From Neospora caninum Liverpool (taxonomy: Eukaryota; Apicomplexa; Conoidasida; Eucoccidiorida; Sarcocystidae), in the NCBI RefSeq assembly GCF_000208865.1, contig NC_018395.1, positions 4,698,839 to 4,762,838 on the forward strand: 64,000 nt of DNA, written 5' to 3'. Numbering within the stretch: position 1 is the first letter of the stretch; each line of letters begins with the position of its first letter. Of the stretch, positions 1-11,348 are shown in pieces. A model generated the notes under the pieces. The model was not told the origin of the DNA and ran no database searches. It saw only the letters and a program-made list of their open reading frames with translations. A program made the translations under genes and the position numbers.

Positions 1-3000
1 CGAAGGTGGTGAGCTTGCATGCGTGTGAGGCGAGACGTACGAAGGCCCGAACTGCGCCTGGCCAGGCGGCCCTCGGCCCCCGTCCGCCGTCACGCCTGGC
101 TGACCTCGCTCGCCCTGCGAAGCGGCGAGGTTCGACGGCCCAGAGAGATGCAAGTGTCTCTGGGCGTGCACCCCGGCCCCGCGAGATGGATGCGACTGCT
201 CCGAGAACTCGCGATTCGCCGGGTACCAAGACGCGCCTCCACTTCCCCCGGTACCTGGCTGATTCGCCCCCCGAGGCGGCATCGAGTCGGCGGGGCGAGG
301 CCCCATCGCGGCCTCGTTGCGCCAGCCTCCACCCTGGAGCGGGCGTCCGGGACTCTCAGGTCCGCCACAGAAAGGTCCGCTCCCACTCTGCTGGGCACTG
401 CCCGGGTGCTGAGGCCTGCTCCAGAAACCTGCCGAGGCCTCTGCTGACGCGAAGTCGCGGCCTCGCTCTGACTCTCCACCCACTGGGCCTCCCCACGGAC
501 CGGCAGCAACGCCGCCGCTAGCCGGACCCTCGCCTCCATACGCACCTCCGCGATCGTCGGGGACGCCCCGTCGGAAGCCTTGCGGCCTTCCGTCGAGCGA
601 ACTGACGCCTGGACCGCCTGCTCGCGGACTCCCGCCGCCCCACGGACCGCCTGCTCGCCCCGACTCACCGAAGGGCGGTCCCGCGGAAGCTCCAGGGTGC
701 GAGCCTGTAGCCCCACTGTGTACGGGGTGCCCAGGCAGAGGCAGGCCTCCTGGACGTCTTCGGATGTCTCGGATGTCGGTCATCGGAGACGCAAAGTCGG
801 GGCGGGACGCTGAGCCCATCGCTCGACCCATGGGGCCGTACACAGAGTCACTGCCCGACGTGTCTCCGGGTGCACCGCGACCGTGTCCAGGCAGTGGCCG
901 CGGGAAGCCTGGCGCAGCGCCTGTCTCCACCCCACTGACTCCTTCCGCGCCAGGTCTGCCGCCAGGGCCTGTCTCGAATCTGGGCGGACCCGCAGGCGCA
1001 GCCAAGTCTCTCTCCCTCTTTCCGCGGCTGCCTGGAAATCCGTACGCCCCGTGAGCCGACTCGTAGAAGACTCCTGAGCCCGCTTCCTGAGGTACACAAC
1101 CTTGGCCCCCTCGGTACCCTGGCTGCTCGGCCAGCATCTGACAATCCCGACCATGCGGCACGCCTGGACCTCCGGCCCTGCCGCCTGCGCCTGCCGACAG
1201 AATGACCGGGCGCCGGACAGGCCTCTGCAGGCCGCCTCCGGGGGCGCTCTGACCGGAGTCATCTAAACGCGCGCGGCCGTAGCCGTAAGAAGGCGGTCGT
1301 TCGCCCACGTGCCCTTCCTCGCGACGCTGCGCCGGTGGATACGGAGGGGCGGGGGACGCGAGAAACGGCCCCGTTGGCTTCCCCTTGGCGCCTTCGAGAC
1401 CCCGCGAGACGCCCGACCCGCCTTCCGAAGCTGATGCGGCCGCAGCTGGGGGCTCCCCAGCCGTCCAGCCTGTCATGCGAATGTCGCCGAATCTCCCCGG
1501 CAACGGTTGGCCCGCTGGAGGCGCCGCACTCGGCCCTGCGTAACCCGCCACCATCGGCTCCTCGTGTTGACAGCGGTAAAAGCCTGATCGAGCTCCGGCC
1601 GCGCCACGTGGACCTCGGCCTAGGCCTCCAGTCAAGGTACTCGACGCAGAGGGTGCGTCTGGCGACAGGCCGCCCCCGTGAGCCTCACCCACGTAAGGGG
1701 GGAGCGGAGAGCCGCCGTCCGGCTGCGTTGTCGAGATCGGGGGATTCAACACAATCGGGCCGCCTACGCGATTCCCCACCCGCGCTTGAGGAGACACAGA
1801 ATGCGGCGGATTGATGATTGTAGGAAGCGCAGCTGGTCCGACTGCCCCCGAAGGCGGAGGCGGTGGAGCGCCTCCTACGGCGTGCCCAACGCCTTGCGGC
1901 CCCAGGCCTCGCAGCGCAGCAGGACCGCCCGCCCTCGCGTCCACGCCCGACGCCCCCGGCCTGGGCACCGACTGCGGTCGCCGGGGAAACGGCGGGGGTT
2001 CAGGCATTGGCCCGTTCGCCTGGCGCACCTGCGATGGCGACGGAGACGCACCCAAGGCGGCGGGTGCGCTAGCAGCAGCAGGGGGAGGAGGAGGCGGCTG
2101 TTGCTGAGAAGAAAAGGCCGGCGCAGGACTGCTTCGAGCCCCGGGATGCGAGGCCACGCTGGAGGCGGGCGTGGACGCGCGGGTGGGAGGCGTACCAGAG
2201 GGCCCTCCAAAGAACGGCGCGGTCGCCCTCCCCGAAGGCGGCCGAGGGGCCATGGGCGACGGCCGACAACTCGGAGCCGTCAAGATCTGCGGGCCTGCCG
2301 GAGGCGGGGGACTGCCGACCTGGGGCGACGGAGGCGGCGGCGGGTGCTGAGACGTACAAGAACAAATCAAGAGGCAAAGGAAGGAAACAGAGTGTGCCGT
2401 GTCGCCATCCCTGAAAGCGAGAGCTCTCCTTTCGGTTCTGCAACCGCCCAAGAGGCCCGACTGGCTCTGCGTAAACGCATCGTCAACGGCGCCGCCACGC
2501 GGACTGGTCCGGCTGAATACACCTGGCTCCTCCCCGCGAGACAAAGTGTGGACGGACCCGAACCACACACAATTTCTTCCCCCGCTTCACACCACCAGAT
2601 GCACAGCGGAGAAGGCGGTTTTCTCTGCGCTGCAGATACACACCTAGCTGATCTGGACGTGCACGGCAGCGACCACGGAAGTTTCTTACCCGCTTCGGAT
2701 GAATCACCCGAGGCATCGGAGGGGGAGCAGGCGTCCCAGTGTTGCCCGCCGGCGGCGGAGGAGGAGCTGCGAGACAGAGACACCAGACGGCCAACGCATG
2801 CAGACAGGCGATGTGTCAGGTCGCGGAGAATCACAGGAATGCCGCATCCATGTAAAGGACAAGCGAAAACGTGGCAGAGCGTAACTGAAAAGGTGAAATG
2901 TGTGAACGGTCGTTCTCATTCCTCAGGACGGGTGCAAACCCAGGCGCACAAAACACGCTAGACTCTCACGGGCGAAGTTGGGACGGTTTTCACTCTTACG

Positions 3001-3795
3001 TTGGATAACAACAGGTCCCCTGGATGGGCCGCCTGTTGCCGCTCCTGACGGAAAGGGATATTTCTTTTTGCTCGATTTCTTGCGTTTCTTCCTCTTCCCT
3101 GCTGCTCCCTCGTCCCCGCCGTCCCGGTCGTCGTCCCTGTCTCCTTCTTCGTTTCCCGGCGCTTCACTTTGTTCCTCGCGCTCCTGAGCGCTTTCGCTGG
3201 CCTCCCCAAGTCCATCTCCGCCGTTTTGTCCTTCCTTTTCCGTTTCGTCGTCTTCGGCTGTCTGCTGGAAGTCCTCGCCTGAGTCTGCACACTCTGCAGA
3301 ACAGGGTTCGTCAACACTCGAAAAGTCGTCGTGCCTCGCTTCGTCTCCGCCTTCTCCGCCGACACCCACATCGTCCCCGGCGCCCCACGAGCCTTCTCCG
3401 TCTCCAAAGTAGTCGGCCACTTCCTCGCCATGTCGGTCTTCGTCTCCTGCTGGAAAACCGCCGTCCTCTTCCAGGGGGAGACCCGACCCTAGTTCTTCTT
3501 CATCGTACGCCACGTCGTCGTCTCCCTTTAGACCATCGTCTGGATCGCTCCGCGAGTTCGAGTGCTCGTGCGCCGCGTCAAAATGCGAGAAGCCTTCTTC
3601 GCCGCCTGCCACATCTTCCGCCTCTGGAGGGTCACCACAGTGCTCCGCACTCGTGGCCCCAGCGGCGGAGACACGAATCATTTCCTGAGCTATGTCTCGG
3701 GCCGGGTCAACTCTCTCCAGGTTCGCGTGCCTTTGCTGTCTCCAAAAACCTCGCAAAAAAAGCACGGGTTTACCTCTGAAACGCGACAGATGCAT
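1..3795 (-). CDS. Acidic / Pro-Gly-rich hypothetical protein, 3' part beyond left edge
   Basis: Unrecognised low-complexity protein. Three phase-consistent exons can be read: about 3795-3000, 2766-2690 and 2346-1. The first is very rich in Asp/Glu and ends in a basic cluster (KRKKRKKSSKKK) that could be a nuclear localisation signal. The second is 77 nt, Pro-rich, with a GTAAGA donor and a TCTCGCAG acceptor. The third is open for all 782 codons to the window edge and is Pro/Gly/Ser/Arg-rich with recurring GGPWGG-like and PPPPP blocks. About 1073 residues are visible. The first ATG of the long frame is at 3795, but the true start is unsure; a short upstream exon is possible. The composition suggests an intrinsically disordered nuclear or RNA-associated protein, which is inference only. 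No catalytic domain is visible. Confidence 0.72.
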
Positions 3796-6700
3796 GCATT
3801 ACCATCTGGACTTTGTGCGCTTCCCAGCACTCTTCCTAAAGTTGCCTCATTTGGTGGGAGTCGCCGAATGACGCGGCCGAACGGCCTCGAATGGCGAAGA
3901 AGTGCGGTGAGACCGGCCAAGGGGTTCCTATCGCCTGGAGCCGAGAAGACAGACGCCTCGCCTAGGCGACGACGCTTCCGCTATCTTCCCTCCCTTTCCG
4001 TAGACACGGCTGATAACACACACACACCAAAGAAGGCAGCGACTCCCGGCGTGCGCACGGTCCACGGCATGTGACATGAGGCCCGCAGCGTCCGGTTCGG
4101 AGCACGCACCACAAAGAGAACAGCGTTGAAGCAGGAAAGCTTCGGCTCTAGACAGGCTCCACAAAGCAGCAATTTTTCCAAGTCAAAACCATCAGGAATG
4201 GGATGCCGGCTCAAACGCACGAACACAACCGACTTCGGTGGGCAACGCGGCACGACGAGGGCGTCCAGAAAGAAAACGGCGCCGGAACCTTCCCGTGTAG
4301 AGCATACAGCTTCAGACACCGACACCTTTTGTGCAAACAAGTCTTGGGAAGCGACTTGACAAAGCTGGCAACTAAATGACAACGTAAAGTGAAACAGGAC
4401 AGGAGCGGAACGATGGGCACTAAGAGACGTGGCAGACGAAACCCGCACACTGGCGTATGAACCCCCACACCGCTGGGACGACGCGATGGTTGTTCCGGCG
4501 TGGTTTTCATGCTATAGGAAAAGACGACCTTCTAGGTGACCCGAGAAAAAGAGACATTTCAGCGAGGAAACAGAGATTACACCCGGTACTTCGCTCTCTC
4601 GGCGCTCGCCGGTGCTGTCTCTGTTGCCAGCACGGCGGTGTAGTTGAAGCATGAACCAATGAGGCGGTCCAAAAACCAGTCTTGCATGCAGGTGGTCTCG
4701 TGGGCGCAAGTCGAATTGAAGGGGGGACCGCCTGCCGTCTGTCCTTAAAGGGTCGATACTAACATGAGGGAATGAGTGAGATTGTGTCCAACCGACAAGG
4801 CGTGTGCTTCATGCAAGCGTGAATGGGACATTACGCTTCTAGTGTGTGGGTGCCTCATCTTCGCTTGTTTTTCTCGTGTGTTTCGTCTTAATGATACCCC
4901 TGCGGGTCGAATATTCAACGGCATGCGTTGGCGGTGACTGGGTTTCCAAAATTGGCTGAGGGCCGCCGGGCGAAATTTCATTCTTCTTTCATTGGTTCAC
5001 GCGACCAAGTGAATAGACAGATGACGGCGCTTTAGATGGTGTGATTGCAAGGATGTATAGAGATCGGTAGACGGGCGCGCTCAGAGCGAGCGAGAGACAA
5101 CGACGAGGTTTCTTACATCAGTTCCACAGCTTTGACCCTCAACATTGACAGAATTCCACTCCAGAAACAAGTCTCCACGGATAAAACCATCTTAAGCGCT
5201 GCGCGTGCACCAGGGATCTGTGCGTCAGACGCGGTGGCATTGATACCCATCGACCTTGCAATTCGTCGAAACTTCGAGTGTAGTGGGAATAAGCGTCAGC
5301 ATAACCACAGAGTTCTCGGCATGAAGATGGCCCGAACTCTGTGCTTCAGAGAGAACAAAGAGATAGTCATACTGGTTTTCAATTTGAAGCACGCGTCAGC
5401 GACAATGTCTGCAGGCGTTTGAAGCCTACAGGGGTATGTTTCTCCCTGGTATCGAGTAACATATGAACCTGGCGCCGATGTGTGTGAATGCGACGTAGAC
5501 GCTATATGGCCTCTATAGATATGGTGTTCGTAGAGTTCAGGTAACAGACTTTTCAGGTGGCCTGCGCTTCGCATTCTCTGCTGGTTTTGGGTGCAGCGTG
5601 TTCTACTGCGCCTAGGGTCACGTACAGTAGCTGCTCGAATGAACCACCGCCATCAATCGCCTGACAACGGGTAACAGATCGCACGTGCCAAATCATCCGA
5701 TGAAGAAAGGGCGAACTAATCTTGCCGAAAACCCATCACTTCGCATCCCTGTTACCAGCGACGCAAGTGTAGAAACATAATTAGGTTCTGACTTGGCATT
5801 GAACAGATGTCGATTCAGTAGGAGGCCGGACTCCTTCCTACAGCACCACCAGTTGCGCCCACGTTCAAATTGTGCCTTTCTTTGGAGAATACAAGATTAT
5901 GAAGCTAATGCAACAGCGGCGTCGCCAAGGAGGTCAATGTAAGTTACTGAGGAAGTCTTACGATTTACAAAAGCATAGTCGCACCATCGCATTCCTTCTC
6001 ACAAATCATGCACGGACTATTGTTTGCTACAATAGGGGCACAAGCTAGTATGGTCAGAACCATCGTACTGGGAGTGGTAATCTCTGAGTCAGGACAATTT
6101 ATAAGCTTTTTCTGGGAAGTATATAGTACACGTTGGACTGCTGGTTTATATCTTGAATGCCTTTGTTTACCGGATTCAAAATCCATTGTGTTAGTAGAGC
6201 ATCGTTCAGATTTTCAGAAGCGCGTAGTCGGACCATCACATACACTGGAGTTTCGGGCAACGCGCATCTGAGGGGTACCACCGCCACACGATAGCCCGAC
6301 ACCTTGTTCTACAATCGCCCAGCTTCAGATGATCGCCGGTTTCGGCGCTCAACCGCCCGGACATATGAGGAGCGATGGTATGGTTTCTTTCATGCTCCGC
6401 GCACAGACACATTCTGTCGGGGAAACACGTGTGAGCGCAGTCAGAAACAAAGGTCGCAAGGACAAGGTGACAGTATCACAGTGCGTACGGGCAGCATCAT
6501 TTGAGCGGATGGCACCGCATTTACGGGCCAGCAGCCGTAACTGCAAAATCGCAAAAATAAGACACTGAGGTGTCGAGTCACCTGAAACGCACATGAACAA
6601 AACAAACAATGTCTTGGTTTTTGCACTTCTCGCGCCCCTGCAGATCGGGTAGAGCTACAAGCTGTCTTCCGGGGGAAAGCATCGGATACTCTACATCCGC

Positions 6701-7163
6701 GAGCAGCCTATGGGCACGGGGTGATCCAAGAGCGCCGTCCCGGTTCGACGGTATACGCCGAAACCTCGATAAAACCTTGCTTCTGATGGCGCTACCAAAG
6801 AAATGTGAGGCACAAATCGTGGAAATCTATTCAACAGAACTACGATGTTCAGGCTCGTGGATTCAGTATCCAGGACTCCCTCGCGCCGAAGAACGACGCC
6901 ATCTTCCAGCTTTCAATTACACAACGTATGAAAATGAGCACATGATCTCGAAGCCGGAAACTAACTTGGTTGTGTAGCATGAATCAACGTACATATCCTC
7001 GCTCAACGTGAAGCCGCGAGGACCCGGAGGACCATACCACAATTATGGTGACCGGAGCGACTGTGGCCGTACGAAAAATATCAACCGAGTTTTTGTTTCA
7101 CGACGGGTGCCAGGCCCCGGTGGAGGCAACTCACAAATACAAGCCAAGGGTGACCCGAACACA
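3796..7163. other. Intergenic region without a supported gene
   Basis: No exon with credible splice sites and coding character was found on either strand. Open frames are short and random-looking. The segment between two minus-strand genes should hold the 5' region of the acidic/Pro-rich gene and the 3' region of the 778-aa gene. A TGCATGC word lies at about 3791-3798, beside the presumed start of the left gene. Confidence 0.5.
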
Positions 7164-9500
7164 TCACGACGCTGGACGGTCTCCGCCATCACCGGCGGAT
7201 CCTCGGGGCGACTCGGGCAGCGGCTCAACTGCCTCTGCAACAGGGGGAAGTCGTGGAGGTGGGGCGGGATCAGGTTGAAACTCCGAGACTAAATGTGGCA
7301 CTGGAGGGCCTGGAATGTGTTCTTGTACCGGCGACACTGGCAGTGTTGCGCCGGGCAACTGATGATTTGGATGTGGAAGAGGGGACGGTCCCGCACGTAG
7401 AGGGGAACCACGTCCAAACCGCAATGGCGGTTGCGGCACTGGACGGCGCGGCTTGTGTCCTGGTACCCGTTGCACTGCCGGTGTTGAGCGGGGCGTGTCA
7501 TAAATAGACTCGGGACCACGTGCGCCTCCTGGATATGATAATGACCGGTCCCCCCTGCGAGAGTCCACATGCGATCGCGGCGTTGGACGGCGCGGGAAGT
7601 GGTTAGGCACCACTGAAAACGCGGGTGTTGAGCGGGGCGTGTCATAAATAGGCTGGGGACCACGTGCGTTTCCTGGATATGAGTATGACCGCCCCCTGCG
7701 AGAGCCCTCGCGCGATCGCGGCGTTGGAGGCCCAGCGGCGTATCCTCGCAACTCTAAATCTTCCAAGAGTTCGTCAACCTCCTCATACAGATGTTCGGGA
7801 TCAGGGGTCGCTCCTGCTTGTGGCAGCTCCCCGCTGCTAGAGCCCTCGCGCGATCGCGGCGTTGGACGCCCAGCGGCGTATCCTCGCATCTCTGAATCTT
7901 CGAAGAGTTCGTCAACCTCCTCATACAGATGTTCGAGATCAGCGGCGCCTTCTGGTTGTGGCGGCTTCTCTCTGAGAGTGCTCAAGGGCCTTCGCCACGT
8001 GTGCAGTTTATCGCCGTATGTTGTCTTCGACAAATCTACCTGGGGTTCGTAAGACGCCTTCATCACATGCTCGCCAGCTGGCGCACCTTCAGCACCTCCT
8101 CCTGAGGCACCAAATACCGTGCCAGTCTCCTGTGTGCCACCAGGTGCAAATGGTACATACTCTGAGGTATCGCGGGGTTCAGGGGGATCGACAGAAATGG
8201 GTAACATTACCATATACGTGAGGTCGGAAGGAGGGGTTGCTGGGTTCGGCGATGACAGACGCGTTGGAGATGAAAGACCACTGACACCTGTTTCACCTTT
8301 TTTCTCTCTATCCGAGTTTATCCACGGTATAATCGGGCTCGAAATTTCTACAGGACGAGTCGCGGATGCCTCCCTGCGACGAGCCCCCCCAGTATCCGAT
8401 GCTTGTGAGATGGAGGACGACCGGCGCCGGGAAAGCATTGCCCCAGCCATTCTGGCTGATGATAGCACAGCGTCATTAATTCGGGAGAACAGCGACGATC
8501 TGCCGCCGTGGGTCGGCGCTTGCTCATCATTTCTGTCGGGACGCTCTCCAACCGTACTTGACTGCTGTCTTCGACTCTCCGAGTGCGGTACTCCCGTGTC
8601 CACCGAAGCGGTTCGCGAAGTGCCGTCTGCTGTGTGTGACGGCGCGGACCCCGTGATGTCATGCAACGTATCTCTACGCCTTGACCGCGCACTCCATCCG
8701 GCGGAAACGCTCAAAGTGGCCTCTTCCCGCAGACGGCCTCCTCTCGCGGAGAGGCTTCTCCAGTGGCGGACCAGTAGAGGTCCTCTCGGCGGTAGGGCAG
8801 AAGACCAGCTGCCAAAAGAGGCCGTGCGGGGCGGCACTGGAACAGCCTCTCTGCCGGAGCTGTTGTGCCGCTGGCGGCCCAATAGAGGCGTGCTCGGCGG
8901 TGAGGTAGGAGGTGACCCATCCGCTCCACTTATCGAATTCGGAGAGGGAGACTGCCGCGTGGAGAGTTCCCTAGGACGTGCACCTGGGTTTGTGCGAGAC
9001 TCCGTGCCTGGTGCCGGACGTGACTCTGATCCAGTGGCACCATTTCCCCTCATGGCTGTTTCTCCGTGAGTCCTTGTCGTGTCCCCGTCAGGGAGTTCTG
9101 CAAAACCCTGGAGAAGTCGACGACAGTCGCACTGAGGACAAAGCCTCATCATTGGAAGCGCACATACAGTAGAACGACCAACTGTGGCGAGCGGCGCCTG
9201 CTGAGGCTCCACTTCTGCAGGCGGAACCATCAGCAGATTCGGCAGCCCATCTTCAGCCGTCTGAGTAGTGCTACTGTAGAATTCGTTGCGGCTGCTGTCC
9301 ATGTGAGGCCAGGAGACAAAACGGTGGAATGTTTCCTGTATTCCGCCATGAGAGAAATGCCTCTCGCAGCAACAAAGAAGCGTCACCAGAAGCGAATGGC
9401 GGAGCAACTCCTTGAGTAGGGCCCTCGAAAAAGCCAGACGATGACGCAGCTGTCCGGGCGAGTGCCCTACCCTGCGGGTATGCATATTATCATCCCCCAT
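7164..9500 (-). CDS. Candidate secreted (dense-granule-like) protein with YEEV and YDTP tyrosine repeats
   Basis: Single exon of 778 codons. The ATG at 9500 is the first Met after an in-frame TAG. Residues about 22-45 form a hydrophobic stretch (ALLKELL..LLVTLLCCC) that could act as a recessed signal or anchor. Residues 127-131 read RRLLQ, which fits the RRL core of the TEXEL site cut by the parasite protease ASP5 in exported dense-granule proteins. The rest is disordered and rich in Ser, Pro and Arg. Two copies of HLYEEVDEL (Tyr526, Tyr572) are followed by two copies of IYDTPRSTP (Tyr619, Tyr667) and a PxxP segment RRPVPQPPL (685-693). YEEV resembles Src-family SH2 ligands and YDxP resembles CRK SH2 ligands. 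Export and host phosphorylation are inference. I cannot match it to a named GRA protein, so no symbol is given. Confidence 0.8.
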   Translation of the reverse strand: MGDDNMHTRRVGHSPGQLRHRLAFSRALLKELLRHSLLVTLLCCCERHFSHGGIQETFHRFVSWPHMDSSRNEFYSSTTQTAEDGLPNLLMVPPAEVEPQQAPLATVGRSTVCALPMMRLCPQCDCRRLLQGFAELPDGDTTRTHGETAMRGNGATGSESRPAPGTESRTNPGARPRELSTRQSPSPNSISGADGSPPTSPPSTPLLGRQRHNSSGREAVPVPPRTASFGSWSSALPPRGPLLVRHWRSLSARGGRLREEATLSVSAGWSARSRRRDTLHDITGSAPSHTADGTSRTASVDTGVPHSESRRQQSSTVGERPDRNDEQAPTHGGRSSLFSRINDAVLSSARMAGAMLSRRRSSSISQASDTGGARRREASATRPVEISSPIIPWINSDREKKGETGVSGLSSPTRLSSPNPATPPSDLTYMVMLPISVDPPEPRDTSEYVPFAPGGTQETGTVFGASGGGAEGAPAGEHVMKASYEPQVDLSKTTYGDKLHTWRRPLSTLREKPPQPEGAADLEHLYEEVDELFEDSEMRGYAAGRPTPRSREGSSSGELPQAGATPDPEHLYEEVDELLEDLELRGYAAGPPTPRSREGSRRGRSYSYPGNARGPQPIYDTPRSTPAFSVVPNHFPRRPTPRSHVDSRRGDRSLSYPGGARGPESIYDTPRSTPAVQRVPGHKPRRPVPQPPLRFGRGSPLRAGPSPLPHPNHQLPGATLPVSPVQEHIPGPPVPHLVSEFQPDPAPPPRLPPVAEAVEPLPESPRGSAGDGGDRPAS
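7481..7690 (-). repeat. Internal direct repeat encoding the IYDTPRSTP units (144-bp period)
   Basis: The word gtgttgagcg followed by gggcgtgtcataaata occurs at 7481 and again at 7625, an offset of 144 bp (48 codons). Homology continues through the Tyr-Pro-Gly coding part upstream in the gene sense. The copies encode Tyr667 and Tyr619 of the 778-aa protein. Confidence 0.85.
7701..7940 (-). repeat. Internal direct repeat encoding the HLYEEVDEL units (138-bp period)
   Basis: The word agagccctcgcgcgatcgcg starts at 7701 and again at 7839, an offset of 138 bp (46 codons). Both copies run on through the codons for GYAAG, ELxED and YEEVDEL. They encode Tyr572 and Tyr526 of the 778-aa protein. Confidence 0.85.
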
Positions 9501-11348
9501 ATTCTTTACGTACGACGGCTAATCAGACCCCACAGAAGAAAAGACGGGAGGCCTTCCCATCTCACTGAGCCGTTGAACAAATACGCTTAACAGAGACACA
9601 CGACCGGCAACTGTTTTGCTGCCTGGGACATCAACGCGAGGACACCACACAGCGACACAGTTCTCCCTACCACCACACTACCAAATCCTCCGGGGGACAA
9701 GGCTCGTTTACATCAAGACGGCGCCGATGTTTGACGTTCACCAAGGCTGTACTTTGTAAAGCGTTTGGACTCCGTGTTTTTTAGGCGGACACCTCAGGAG
9801 GCAGCAGTGCACTACTACGCGGAGACAGAGTCGCCGCCTCCTAAAATTGGGTGCATTTCTCCCCCCTTTCGTCTTATTACTAGACTCTCTCAAATGACAG
9901 CGAACGGCAACGTGTAGTGTATATATATCGCCAATGTGCACGATGACTTCGCGGTACGGCCCGAAGTGACAAGAAAACATATGACACGGGGGAAAATAAG
10001 CAACTCTAGAAAACCACAACATAAAAATGTCAACATTTTGTGCGGGTTTCCTTCTGTCCTACGATTCTTCCTCTCGTCACTGAGTCCATCGTCAAATCCT
10101 TGTTCTGTCTTATCCGTTCCAGCCCCGTTATCGAGCGCTGCCTGCCAGTACAGCCAACCGATCTATCGAAGGCCGTCCCGGTCCTGGGTGAGGCCATAAC
10201 AAGATCCACAACCCGACTGTCACCGCGGTGAACATTGCGGGAGTATTTGTGTGGGGTAAAAGAGGAAACGCTCAGACTGAAGCAGGTTGCTTTCCTAGGT
10301 ATGCGCAAGGGGCTACTACCAGGGATGCCGATCTCGCGGACTCCAGACGCGGATGATGTAGGGAGCAGTGTCTGCAACGTTTGGCCTTCCGTGTGGAATT
10401 GCGACGAGAGCGCGTCGCGGTCGTCAGTCCGGTGGGGCGCCGCCCACAAACGTTGTGGGGGGAGTGCACACCCCCTTCGCCTTACACAGTCCTTCGGAAA
10501 CTCGTACACATGCGGCGTCGAAAAGTTACGCTTTTAAAATATCAGTCGTCGCCATCACCAGCAGTTCACTTGTCAGGTGTATCTCGACGAAGGCACGGAC
10601 GACGTCCTGGGCCGTAAGAAAAGAGTACAGCAGGTCTCCTCTCTCATGATGAGTGATGTCGCAGGGGGCTGAGTGAACTGCATACAATATATATACTTGT
10701 GAAATGTGTCAAATGCCGTGTGTATCTACTGAGTGAGTTTCAGCCGTGCTCCGTTTGAAACCCCCGTGTATGCCTTCGTATCAGCAGACTCTGGAAGGAG
10801 ACCGACCGTGAAACTCGAGACAGGCAGCCGGCGACATGACATCTTTCGTTACAAAACTGCACCCAACACCCTGAAGGGCCGCTACATGTTGTCTCGCTCG
10901 CTTAAAAAGAGCTGATGAATCGCGACTGATTTTGCTGCCGTGTTTACCCCCACTTGGCTGAGGGACGTCTGTGGCGACGTAAAACCCCAACACGGGCGAT
11001 GATTCCACGCCCAAAGCTAGAGAGCGGGCCGGAAACTCGGAAAGACACAAAAAGCGAGGAAAAAGAAGTAACGCCCGCTTCAAGCAAACACGGAAAAGAG
11101 TACTCCAGACTGCTGGCGACAGCGCCGGACTGTCACTCTGGCTACTTAACCGGACGGACTGACCGTTTTTCTTACAGACTCACACATCAGCCACCGTTGC
11201 CTGGAGATGTGAAGAAAAGTAAGTTCTGCATGCAATCAATGACTGTAAAGCAGTCTGTGTTTGACTTGTGAAAACACCGTCCCTTTCAACACTCCGCAGT
11301 TCGGACGTCAACTTTGAAATATATGTGTATGTGCAGGTGTATATGTGC
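9501..11348. other. Intergenic region, no supported gene
   Basis: This is the upstream region of the 778-aa gene and the 3' flank of the adenylyl cyclase gene. Open frames are short, mostly start at non-ATG codons and lack splice-supported continuation. I see no RNA gene. Confidence 0.5.

Noticed and set aside
1678..2961. 427-codon plus-strand open frame, Arg-rich
   Set aside because: It is codon-for-codon antisense to the minus-strand Pro-rich frame (Arg AGG/CGG opposite Pro CCT/CCG). The minus frame has spliced continuation; the plus frame does not.
3024..3779. 251-codon plus-strand open frame
   Set aside because: Antisense to the acidic exon of the left-edge gene; Leu/Arg/Pro content mirrors the acidic codons.
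8119..9069. 316-codon plus-strand open frame
   Set aside because: Antisense shadow of the 778-aa gene, lacking repeats, signal or motif of its own.
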